Origin: Paractinoplanes rishiriensis
GTDB lineage: Bacteria > Actinomycetota > Actinomycetes > Mycobacteriales > Micromonosporaceae
DNA length: 64,000 nucleotides
Direction: 5' to 3'
Assembly (NCBI RefSeq): GCF_016862375.1
Contig: NZ_BOMV01000023.1
Coordinates: 54,724 to 118,723, forward strand
Shown here: in pieces, positions 8,385-15,769 of the stretch
How positions within the stretch are numbered: position 1 is the stretch's first letter
Layout of the letters: every line of letters begins with the position of its first letter
The notes under the pieces: model-generated
What the model saw: the letters and a program-made list of their open reading frames with translations, nothing else
What the model was told of the DNA's origin: nothing
Databases searched by the model: none
Translations under genes and position numbers: made by a program

Positions 8385-9327
8385 CCGCCCCGCGGATCTC
8401 CTTGGTGTAGAAGTCGAAGAACCCGTCCGGGTCGGGCCCGCAGTTCATCAGCACGATGTGGTCGTAACCGGCCGCCACGTGCGTACGGATCGCCTCCAGG
8501 TACGGCTGCGGCTCCGGCCCGACGACGAACTTGTCCGCCACGTCCTCGGGCCGCACGGTCGCCGCCGCGGCCTCGAAGTTGACCGGATTGGGCAGCTCCG
8601 CCATCACCTTCCAGCCGGTCACCGCCCACCGCGTCGTCCGGTGTGCCTCGCGGACAGCGTCCTCGGCCGAGGGCGCCCAGGCCACCGGGATCTCGGCATA
8701 TTTCGGCCCGGACCCGCCGGCCGCCTCGAACGTCTCGACCAGGTCGGCCCGCGGTTCGGTGGCGAACAGCCCGGATCCGTGCGTCGCGGCCAGTTCCGCC
8801 GCCTGCTTCCCGCCGGCCGCCACCGCGATGGCCGGCAGCTTCGGCGGCAGATCGAACACCCGCGCGTCCTCCAGCCGCAGGTAAGTGCCCTCGTACGACT
8901 GATAACCGCCCTGCCACAGAAGGTTGATGATGTCCAGCGCCTCGGCCAGGCGCGCCTGGCGCTCGCGTACGGCCGGAAAGCCCTGACCCACCACATGCTC
9001 GTTGAGCCGCTCGCCCGAGCCGACACCCAGCGTGAAGCGGTCATCGGAGATGATCGCGAGCGTCGCCGCGGCCTGCGCGATGATCGCCGGGTGGTACCGC
9101 ACGCTCGGGCAGGTCACGCCGGTCGCCAGCCGCAGCCGCTCGGTGCGGGCCGCAATGGCGCCGAGGACCGACCAGGCGAACGGAGAGTGACCCTGCACGT
9201 CCAGCCACGGATGGTAGTGATCACTGATCTCGACGAAGTCGAACCCGGCCTGCTCGGCCCGCACGCCCTGCCGGATCAGCTCCTTGGGCCCGAACGCCTC
9301 CGCCGCCAGCTTGTACCCGATCTGCAT
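8377..9327 (-). CDS. LLM-class F420-dependent oxidoreductase (G6PDH-like subfamily)
   Basis: A 316-residue luciferase-like monooxygenase fold protein. The N-terminus MQIGYKLAAEAFGPKELIRQ, then FVEISDHYHPW, ATGVTCPSVRYHPA and LGVGSGERLNEHV, match the subfamily related to F420-dependent glucose-6-phosphate dehydrogenase. It would transfer hydride between an unknown substrate and deazaflavin F420 in the cytoplasm. The frame extends to 9468, but ATG at 9327 gives the family start. The gene is monocistronic in appearance and convergent with the cap-domain gene. It implies that the host makes F420. Substrate unassigned. Confidence 0.88.
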   Translation of the reverse strand: MQIGYKLAAEAFGPKELIRQGVRAEQAGFDFVEISDHYHPWLDVQGHSPFAWSVLGAIAARTERLRLATGVTCPSVRYHPAIIAQAAATLAIISDDRFTLGVGSGERLNEHVVGQGFPAVRERQARLAEALDIINLLWQGGYQSYEGTYLRLEDARVFDLPPKLPAIAVAAGGKQAAELAATHGSGLFATEPRADLVETFEAAGGSGPKYAEIPVAWAPSAEDAVREAHRTTRWAVTGWKVMAELPNPVNFEAAAATVRPEDVADKFVVGPEPQPYLEAIRTHVAAGYDHIVLMNCGPDPDGFFDFYTKEIRGAVS

Positions 9328-9446
9328 GAGTTTGCGGTTCCCGCGACAACCCCCGACAAACCTTTGGAGTAACGCGCGACCACTGAAAGCCGGGCGGCGG
9401 CCCGTGCACGCCTGCTCGACCAGAGCCAGGCCGCGGCCGAAACCGG

Positions 9447-11147
9447 TCAGGTGTGCCAGCGGCGCCACAGCGCCGCATACGGGCCGTCCCGCACCACCAG
9501 CTCGTCATGCGTGCCGAGCTCGACGATCCGGCCGGCGTCCATCACGGCCACCCGGTCGGCGTCGTGCGCGGTCTGCAACCGGTGCGCGATCGCGATCACC
9601 GTCCGCTCGTGCAGCACCGCGGCCAGCGCCCGCTCGGCGGCCCGGGCCGTCCGCGGGTCGAGCAGCGCGGTCGCCTCGTCCAGGATCACCGTGTGCGGGT
9701 CGGCCAGGATCACCCGGGCCAGCGCCAGCTGCTGGGCCTGGGCACCGTCGAGCGGATCCTCGCCCAGATCCCGGTCCAGGTCGCCGGCCCAGTCGGCACC
9801 GACGGTCCGCAGCGCCGCCCGCAGTTCCGGGTCCGGCGCCGCGCTCATCAGGTTGTCCCGCAACGACATCCGGAACACGTGGTGCTCCTGGGTGACCAGC
9901 ACGACGTGCCGGCGCAGCTCGTCCGGCGGCAGGTCGGCCACCGGCACACCGCCGACCGTGACCGTCCCGGCGCGCGGCCGGTCCACCCCCGCGAGCAGCC
10001 GCCCCAGCGTCGTCTTGCCGGCTCCCGACAGCCCGACCACGGCGAGCCGCTCCCCCGGCCGCACCTCGAGATCGACGCCGCGCAGCACGTCGGGCCCGCC
10101 CGCGTACGCGTACCGCACGTCCGACACCACGATCCGCTCGTCCACCGGCCGGCCCGGGTCGCACACCTCGGGCCGCGGTACCGCCGCGATCCCCTCGACC
10201 CGCGCGAACGAGGCCGCGCTGGCCTGCAACGACTCCACCCAGACCAGGATCGTGTTCATCGGCCCGTCCAGCTGCCGAAGATAGAACACCGTCGCCACCA
10301 CCGCCCCCAGCGACAGCGCGCCTTCGAAATACAGCAACCCGCCGACGAACAGCGCCACCGCGACCGGCGCGCCGTACGACGCCTCGGCCACCGGGAACAG
10401 CACGTTACGCAGGAACAGCGTGCGCAGCCGGGTGAGCCGCCCCTGCTCCACCGCGGCCCCGCCGGAGTCCAGCCGCCGCGCCGCCAGCCCGAGCGCCTCC
10501 ACGGTCCGGGCACCCTCGACGGTCGCCCCCAACTCGTCGGCGATCAGCGAGTTGGCCTCCCCCTCGGCCAGGTAGGCGGGCCGGCCGCGGCGCAGGTACC
10601 AGCGCAGCGCCACCCCGATCCCGGCCAGCGCGAGCAGGCCCGCGCCACCCGCAACGGGTGCCACCAAGACCACCGCCACCAGCAGAAACACCACTCGCAG
10701 GCTGGCGATGAACACCTGCGGCAGCGCGTAGCTCATGGTGCTCGCGATCGCGCTCACGTCGCCGGTACCGCGCGCCGCCAGGTCGCCGGCCGGGACCCGC
10801 TCGGCCACCGACGCCGGCAGGTCGAGCACCCGGTCGACGAACTCCTCCCGGATCCGCCCCGCGGTCCGCTCCCCGAACCGCAGCGCCGACCGCAACGCGA
10901 ACCGGGTGAACAGCACCTCGGCCACCGTGGCCGCGACGATTCCCAGCGCCAGCACGTCGGTGTGCGGCCCACCGGCCGCAATCCCGTCCACGATCCGCCC
11001 CAGCAGCCAGGGCGCCGCCAGCCCGGCCCCGGTAGCCAGCACGTTGAGCCCCACGATCACCCCGACCGCCGGCTTCTCCGCGCGCAGCAGCCGCCGATAG
11101 GCCTCGCGCACCTCCCCCGGCCCCGCGACCGGCAGCACCCCGCTCAC
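9447..11147 (-). CDS. ABC exporter half-transporter with intact Walker A but degenerate signature
   Basis: A 566-residue fused permease/ATPase. Six predicted membrane helices occupy residues 30-310 and the nucleotide-binding domain about 335-566. Walker A is GLSGAGKTT (about 372-380), Walker B VILDEAT (about 483) with the catalytic Glu, and the switch region AIAHRL is intact. The signature, normally LSGGQ, reads LDGAQ (about 461). The GTG start overlaps the stop of the upstream half-transporter (GTGA), so the two are coupled. Paired with that gene, which has lost Walker A but keeps LSGGQ, it should form one functional and one dead ATP site. Substrate is unknown; multidrug or peptide export is typical. 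Confidence 0.9.
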   Translation of the reverse strand: MSGVLPVAGPGEVREAYRRLLRAEKPAVGVIVGLNVLATGAGLAAPWLLGRIVDGIAAGGPHTDVLALGIVAATVAEVLFTRFALRSALRFGERTAGRIREEFVDRVLDLPASVAERVPAGDLAARGTGDVSAIASTMSYALPQVFIASLRVVFLLVAVVLVAPVAGGAGLLALAGIGVALRWYLRRGRPAYLAEGEANSLIADELGATVEGARTVEALGLAARRLDSGGAAVEQGRLTRLRTLFLRNVLFPVAEASYGAPVAVALFVGGLLYFEGALSLGAVVATVFYLRQLDGPMNTILVWVESLQASAASFARVEGIAAVPRPEVCDPGRPVDERIVVSDVRYAYAGGPDVLRGVDLEVRPGERLAVVGLSGAGKTTLGRLLAGVDRPRAGTVTVGGVPVADLPPDELRRHVVLVTQEHHVFRMSLRDNLMSAAPDPELRAALRTVGADWAGDLDRDLGEDPLDGAQAQQLALARVILADPHTVILDEATALLDPRTARAAERALAAVLHERTVIAIAHRLQTAHDADRVAVMDAGRIVELGTHDELVVRDGPYAALWRRWHT

Positions 11148-12766
11148 GTGCGGCGCGAGACGAGCGCGCGGTATCCCGGCTCGTCCGTCAGCAGAGACCG
11201 GTGCGTGCCGCTGGCCACCACCCGGCCGTCGTGCAGGTAATGCACCACGTCCGCGCGGTCCAGCAGCACCGGCGACGTCGTCGCGATCAGGGTCGCCCGG
11301 CCGCGCCGCGCCGAGGTCAGCCGCTCCGCGATCGCCGCCTCGGTGTGCGCGTCCACCGCCGACGTGGGTTCCACCGCCAGCAGCATCTCGGGGTCCTGAT
11401 AGAGGGCCCGCGCCAGCCGCACCCGCTGCCGCTGGCCGCCCGACAGGTTGCGCCCGCCGGCCGTCACCTCGGCCGCCACGTCATGTGCCACCGCCACGTC
11501 CAGCGCGTGCCGGACGGCGTCCTCGTCCAGCACCGACCGGCCCGCCACCACCTCGGCGAGCGGCCCGGGAAACAGGTGCGCCTCGTTGTCCGCCACCAGG
11601 ATCCGGTCCCGGATCGCGGCCTTGGCGATCTCGTCGAGCCGGTCGCCGTTCCAGGTGGCGTCCGTGTTTCCGTACCGCCCCAGCCGGTCGACCACCGCGG
11701 CCGCGCCGGCACCGGCCACCGCCGTGATCAGTCCCGGCTCGACGGTCACCCCGGACGAGGGGTCGTGCAGCGAGGCCGGCCCGGTCGGCGCGTCCCGGCC
11801 GTGCAACGGCTCCGGTGTGACCGCGAGCAGGTTGGTCACCCGGCGCGCGGCGACCAGCGCCCGGCTGGCGTCGTTGCCCGTGTCGATCAGGATCCGCACC
11901 GGCAGCACCAGCGCCGCCGCGTACCCGAAAACCGCCGTGAGCTCACCGATCGTGATCTCGCCGCGGACGGCCTGGTGCGCGGCCAGCCAGGTGACCACGC
12001 CGAGGAACAGCGCGGGTATCCCGGTGCCGGAGGCGTGCACCCAGCTGGCCGCGCCGGCCAGCCGGTTGCCGGACGCGCACACCTCGGCGGAGCCCCGCCG
12101 GTAGCGGGCGGCGTGCGCGTCCTTGCCGCCGAGCCCGTTGAGCAGCCGCAGGCCACCGACGACGTCGACCAACTGGCCGTTGAGCTCGCCGGCGTGCCCG
12201 CGATACCGGTCGCCGGCCCGCTGCATCGAGCCGAGCAGCGGCCCCACCACCAGCGCGATCACCGGCGCGCCGGCCAACACCACGGTGGCCAGCAGCGGCG
12301 AGATCCGCACCAGGAGCACGGCTACCACCCCGTACCCGATCAGTGCTCCGACCCCGGGCCCGGTGACGGTGAGGCCGCGCGCGATCACCCACACGTCGCC
12401 GACGCCGATCGTCACCACCTCGCCGGCGGTGATCCGCCGGGGCAGCGCCGCGCCCAGTTCGACGGTGCGGCTCAGCACCAGCCGGATGGTGCGGTAGCCG
12501 GCGTCCAGCCGGATCTTGGTCATGGTGCGGTGCCGGAAGAGGCCGAGCACCGCGTTCACCCCGGCGATACCGAGCAGCAGCGCGGCCCAGCCGGCCAGCG
12601 CGCGCCGGTCGTGGGCCCGGAGTCCCTCGTCGACGGCCGCGCCGATGATGTACGGGGCGGAGACGAAACTGAGCATCGAGGTGGTGCCGAGCAGGGTGCC
12701 GAGCAGGATGCGCGGCCATTGCCGGACGACCAGCCAGAGCAGGTAGCGGGCCGGTCCGCGGTTCAC
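11144..12766 (-). CDS. ABC exporter half-transporter with lost Walker A and altered Walker B
   Basis: A 540-residue fused permease/ATPase starting at GTG 12766, preceded by GAGGGGG at a 5 bp spacing; the frame continues upstream to 13252 only by chance. Membrane helices fill about residues 15-300. In the nucleotide-binding domain the P-loop reads AGAGAAAVV (about 348-356), with no Lys and no Ser/Thr, and Walker B reads MLLAVEPTSAVD, with Val in place of the Mg-coordinating Asp. The signature LSGGQRQR (about 437) is perfect. This is the pattern of the degenerate subunit of an asymmetric heterodimer; it contributes its signature to the partner's intact Walker A. Confidence 0.88.
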   Translation of the reverse strand: MNRGPARYLLWLVVRQWPRILLGTLLGTTSMLSFVSAPYIIGAAVDEGLRAHDRRALAGWAALLLGIAGVNAVLGLFRHRTMTKIRLDAGYRTIRLVLSRTVELGAALPRRITAGEVVTIGVGDVWVIARGLTVTGPGVGALIGYGVVAVLLVRISPLLATVVLAGAPVIALVVGPLLGSMQRAGDRYRGHAGELNGQLVDVVGGLRLLNGLGGKDAHAARYRRGSAEVCASGNRLAGAASWVHASGTGIPALFLGVVTWLAAHQAVRGEITIGELTAVFGYAAALVLPVRILIDTGNDASRALVAARRVTNLLAVTPEPLHGRDAPTGPASLHDPSSGVTVEPGLITAVAGAGAAAVVDRLGRYGNTDATWNGDRLDEIAKAAIRDRILVADNEAHLFPGPLAEVVAGRSVLDEDAVRHALDVAVAHDVAAEVTAGGRNLSGGQRQRVRLARALYQDPEMLLAVEPTSAVDAHTEAAIAERLTSARRGRATLIATTSPVLLDRADVVHYLHDGRVVASGTHRSLLTDEPGYRALVSRRT

Positions 12767-12803
12767 CAGATCCCCCTCGAGCAGCCTGTTACCCTCCCGA
12801 ACC

Positions 12804-13670
12804 GTGGGCGAACAAAACGCTACAAGAGTCGTCGGTGGGCGCAAATTCGATTTCTCGCGCCGGGTCGCCGTGATGGCGATCGTCAACCGGACTCCCGATT
12901 CGTTCCACGACCGGGGCAGCACGTACGCCCTGGACCGGGCCCTGGCGGCGGTCGCCGCGGCGGCCGAGGCCGGTGCCGACTGGATCGACGTCGGCGGCGT
13001 GCCGTTCGCGCCCGGCCCGGAGGTCACCGCGGCCGAGGAGATCGACCGGGTGCTGCCGGTGGTCGAAAAGGCGCGCGACCTGGCCGTGGTCTCGGTCGAC
13101 ACGTTCCGGCCCGAGGTGGCCCGCGAGGTGATCCGGGCCGGCGCCGGAGTCATCAACGACACGTCCGGCCTGCGTGACCCGGCGATGGCCGACGCGGTGG
13201 CCGGCACCGGCGCCCAGCTGGTGATCACACACAGCCTGGCACCGCCGCGCACGCTGTGGCCGAGCCCGCGCTACGACGACGTGACCGCCGAGGTGGCGGC
13301 GTTCCTGCGGGAGCGGGTGGCGCTGGCGCTCGAACGCGGGGTGCGGCCCGATCAGATCATCGTCGACCCCGGCCCCGACCTCAACAAGAACACTCTGCAC
13401 ACGCTGGAGCTGACCCGGCGGCTCGACGAGATCGCCGCGATCGGATACCCGCTGCTGGCCGCCACCAGCAACAAAGACTTCATCGGCGAGACCCTGGACG
13501 CCGCGCAGCACGACCGGCTGGCCGGCACGCTGGCCACCGTGGTGTTCTGGGTGCTGCGCGGGGCCCGGATCGTCCGGGTGCACGACGTGCGGGCCGTGGT
13601 CGACGCGGTGCGGATGACCGAGGCGATGCTGGGCTGGCGACCGCCCGCGTACACCCGGCACAACGTCTGA
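12804..13670 (+). CDS. folP2: Dihydropteroate synthase homologue, FolP2 type
   Basis: A 288-residue TIM-barrel of the pterin-binding family, GTG start. The first pterin loop reads IVNRTPDSFHDRG, the form found in FolP2 proteins, whereas true dihydropteroate synthase has NVTPDSFSDGG. The second loop is DVGGVPFAPGPEV rather than DIGGESTRPGA, so the p-aminobenzoate-binding Ser-Thr-Arg is missing. The later segments VINDTSG, IIVDPGPD and RVHDVRAV are kept. FolP2 of mycobacteria is reported to lack folate-synthase activity, so a different pterin-like substrate is likely. The gene diverges from the ABC exporter across 37 bp. Confidence 0.85.
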   Translation: MGEQNATRVVGGRKFDFSRRVAVMAIVNRTPDSFHDRGSTYALDRALAAVAAAAEAGADWIDVGGVPFAPGPEVTAAEEIDRVLPVVEKARDLAVVSVDTFRPEVAREVIRAGAGVINDTSGLRDPAMADAVAGTGAQLVITHSLAPPRTLWPSPRYDDVTAEVAAFLRERVALALERGVRPDQIIVDPGPDLNKNTLHTLELTRRLDEIAAIGYPLLAATSNKDFIGETLDAAQHDRLAGTLATVVFWVLRGARIVRVHDVRAVVDAVRMTEAMLGWRPPAYTRHNV

Positions 13671-14216
13671 TCAGTGTTTCTCGAACGCCGACAGCATGCT
13701 CTGGATCCAGGGCGTCGGCGGTACCGGGTCGGGCCCGATCACCCGCATCGCGCCCAGGCAGGTGAGCAGCATCCCGACCGCGAAGAAGTCGCGCAGTTCC
13801 TCGGCTGAGGCCCCGGTCAGCTCGCCCACGGTCTGATAGATCCGGCCGAAGCAGGCCCGCACCGGTTCGCCGATGGCCTCCTCGGCGCTGGCCGTGAAGC
13901 CGTGCAGCAGCAGGGTGATCAGCTCCCGCTCGGCGAGCAGTTCGTCGTACGCGTGACCCAGGCTGGTCAGCGACGCCTCGCGCTCGGCCGCCTGCCGGAA
14001 CGTCTGCTCGATCCGGCCGCTGGCGTGGTTGACCGCGGCAATGAAGAGCTCCTGCTTGGTGCGGAAGATCCGGATCACGTACGGCTGGGAGACGCCGGCC
14101 AGGCGGGCGACCTGATCGGTCGTGGTGCCGGCATAACCGCCGTGGCTGAACGCGGTGACGGCGGCGGCCACGAGTTGTTCGTGGCGTTCCTCAGCGGTGA
14201 GGCGGGTGCGGGTCAT
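13671..14216 (-). CDS. TetR-family repressor of the adjacent MFS pump
   Basis: A 181-residue regulator from ATG at 14216 (MTRTRLTAEERHEQL); the frame also reaches a TTG at 14237 inside an operator, which is less likely. The N-terminal helix-turn-helix is visible as TTDQVARLAGVSQPYVIRIF followed by the TKQELF segment that ends TetR DNA-binding domains. The C-terminal ligand-binding half is unassigned. It diverges from an MFS exporter gene, and the gap has two 16 bp palindromes overlapping a good promoter, the classic layout for autoregulated, drug-induced efflux. Its stop abuts that of convergent folP2. Confidence 0.92.
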   Translation of the reverse strand: MTRTRLTAEERHEQLVAAAVTAFSHGGYAGTTTDQVARLAGVSQPYVIRIFRTKQELFIAAVNHASGRIEQTFRQAAEREASLTSLGHAYDELLAERELITLLLHGFTASAEEAIGEPVRACFGRIYQTVGELTGASAEELRDFFAVGMLLTCLGAMRVIGPDPVPPTPWIQSMLSAFEKH

Positions 14217-14218
14217 GG

Positions 14219-14273
14219 TTGACAGGTTATCAGTCAATAACTAACGTACGGCTCATGGTTATCAGTCGATAAC
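14219..14273 (+). promoter_or_regulatory. MFS promoter overlapped by two TetR operators
   Basis: TTGACA (14219-14224), 17 bp spacer, TAACGT (14242-14247). A palindrome GTTATC-AGTC-AATAAC (14226-14241, one mismatch) fills the spacer. A second, perfect one, GTTATC-AGTC-GATAAC (14258-14273), lies 32 bp downstream, about three helical turns, over the expected transcript start. Confidence 0.75.
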
Positions 14274-14291
14274 AACTAGGGGAGCAGACCT

Positions 14292-15710
14292 GTGACCGCA
14301 ACCGCCGTCAAGCCGCCGCCCGCCGCGGGGCGCACCCGCCCGCTCGGCGCGGTGCTGGCCGCCGTGGGCATCCCGACCTTCATGGTCACGCTGGACAACC
14401 TGGTGGTGAGCACCGCGCTGCCGGTGATCCGCACCGACCTGGGCGCGTCGCTGGCCGACCTCCAGTGGTTCGTGAACGCGTACACGCTGCCGTTCGCCGC
14501 CTTCCTGCTGACCGCCGCCGCGCTCGGCGACCGGATCGGCCGCCGCCGGATGTTCCTGGCCGGTCTCGTGGTCTTCACCCTGGCCTCGGCCGCCGCCGCG
14601 CTGGCCGCCGAGCCGTGGCAGCTGACCGCGGCCCGCGCGGCGCAGGGCCTGGGCGGTGCCGCCGTCGCACCACTCGCGCTCACGCTGCTGGCCCAGGCCG
14701 TACCCGATCACCTGCGGACGGCCGCGGTCGGAGCCTGGGGCGGCATCAGCGGCCTGGGCGTGGCGGTCGGCCCGGTGGTCGGCGGCGCCGTGGTCGAGGG
14801 CCTGGACTGGCACTGGATCTTCTGGCTGAACGTCCCGATCGGCGTGGTGGCCATCGCCCTGGCCGCCACCGTGCTGGACGAGTCCCGCGGTGGCGCCCGC
14901 CGGCTCGACCCGCTCGGCCTGCTGCTCTCCGCGTCCGGCATGCTCCTGCTGGTCTGGGGCGTGGTGGACGGTCCCGACCACGGCTGGACGTCGGCCCGGG
15001 TGGTGACCATGCTGACCGTGGGTGCCGTCCTGATGGTCGCGTTCGTGGCCTGGCAGGCCCGCAACCGCACCCCGATGCTGCCGCTGTCGCTGTTCCGCTC
15101 GCGCGGTTTCACCCTGGTCAACATCGTCACGCTGACCTTCTCGGCCGGCACCTTCGGCGCGGTGTTCCTGCTGGCCCAGTTCTTCCAGGTGGTGCAGGGC
15201 CTGAGCCCGCTGGAGAGCGGCCTGCGCACGCTGCCGTGGACGATGGCCCCGATGGTGGTGGCCCCGCTGGCCGGCATCTTCGGCGACCGCATCGGCCAGC
15301 GCAACCTGATCCTGGCCGGCCAGATCCTGCTGGCCGCCGCGATCGCCTGGATGGCGCTGGCCACCACCACCGGCGTCGCCTACGGCGACCTGGCGATCGC
15401 CTTCGCGATGGCCGGTGTGGGCATGGGCCTGACCTTCGCCCCGATCAGCACGATGGCTCTGGCCAGCGTCTCCGAACAGCAGCGCGGCGTAGCCTCCGGC
15501 GCCAACAACACCCTCCGCGAACTCGGCGTCGCCGCGGGCGTGGCGGTGCTGGCCTCGGTCTTCAGCGAGAACGGCGGCTACACCTCCGGCCAGTCCTTCG
15601 TGGACGGCCTGGTCCCGGCGATCCTGGTCGGCGCCGCCATCGTGGGAGCGGGCGCGGTGGTCGCGTTCTGGCTGCCTCGCCGCGGCGCGACCGCGCCAAG
15701 CCCGCGCTGA
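14292..15710 (+). CDS. DHA2-family MFS drug efflux transporter (14 TM)
   Basis: A 472-residue integral membrane protein with about 14 helices, length typical of DHA2 (EmrB/QacA) proton antiporters. Recognisable motifs are LDNLVVSTALPVI (motif D1), LGDRIGRRRMF (motif A) and GGISGLGVAVGPVVGG (motif C, antiporter). It starts with GTG at 14292, with GGGGAG at 14279-14284 as ribosome binding site. It should export toxic compounds across the cytoplasmic membrane and be induced when the divergent TetR releases its operators. The substrate cannot be deduced. Short tandem repeats follow its stop codon. Confidence 0.93.
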   Translation: MTATAVKPPPAAGRTRPLGAVLAAVGIPTFMVTLDNLVVSTALPVIRTDLGASLADLQWFVNAYTLPFAAFLLTAAALGDRIGRRRMFLAGLVVFTLASAAAALAAEPWQLTAARAAQGLGGAAVAPLALTLLAQAVPDHLRTAAVGAWGGISGLGVAVGPVVGGAVVEGLDWHWIFWLNVPIGVVAIALAATVLDESRGGARRLDPLGLLLSASGMLLLVWGVVDGPDHGWTSARVVTMLTVGAVLMVAFVAWQARNRTPMLPLSLFRSRGFTLVNIVTLTFSAGTFGAVFLLAQFFQVVQGLSPLESGLRTLPWTMAPMVVAPLAGIFGDRIGQRNLILAGQILLAAAIAWMALATTTGVAYGDLAIAFAMAGVGMGLTFAPISTMALASVSEQQRGVASGANNTLRELGVAAGVAVLASVFSENGGYTSGQSFVDGLVPAILVGAAIVGAGAVVAFWLPRRGATAPSPR

Positions 15711-15748
15711 ACCCACCCGCGCTGAATCCACCCGCGCTGAACCCACCC
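15704..15748. repeat. Three tandem 15 bp repeats at the MFS gene end
   Basis: Unit GCGCTGAACCCACCC at 15704-15718, 15719-15733 (one C to T change) and 15734-15748. The MFS stop codon TGA lies in the first unit. The array fills the gap to the convergent adenylate-forming/nucleotidyltransferase gene; probably slippage-generated, role unknown. Confidence 0.85.
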
Positions 15749-15769
15749 GCGCAGGGCCCGCCCGGCCGC

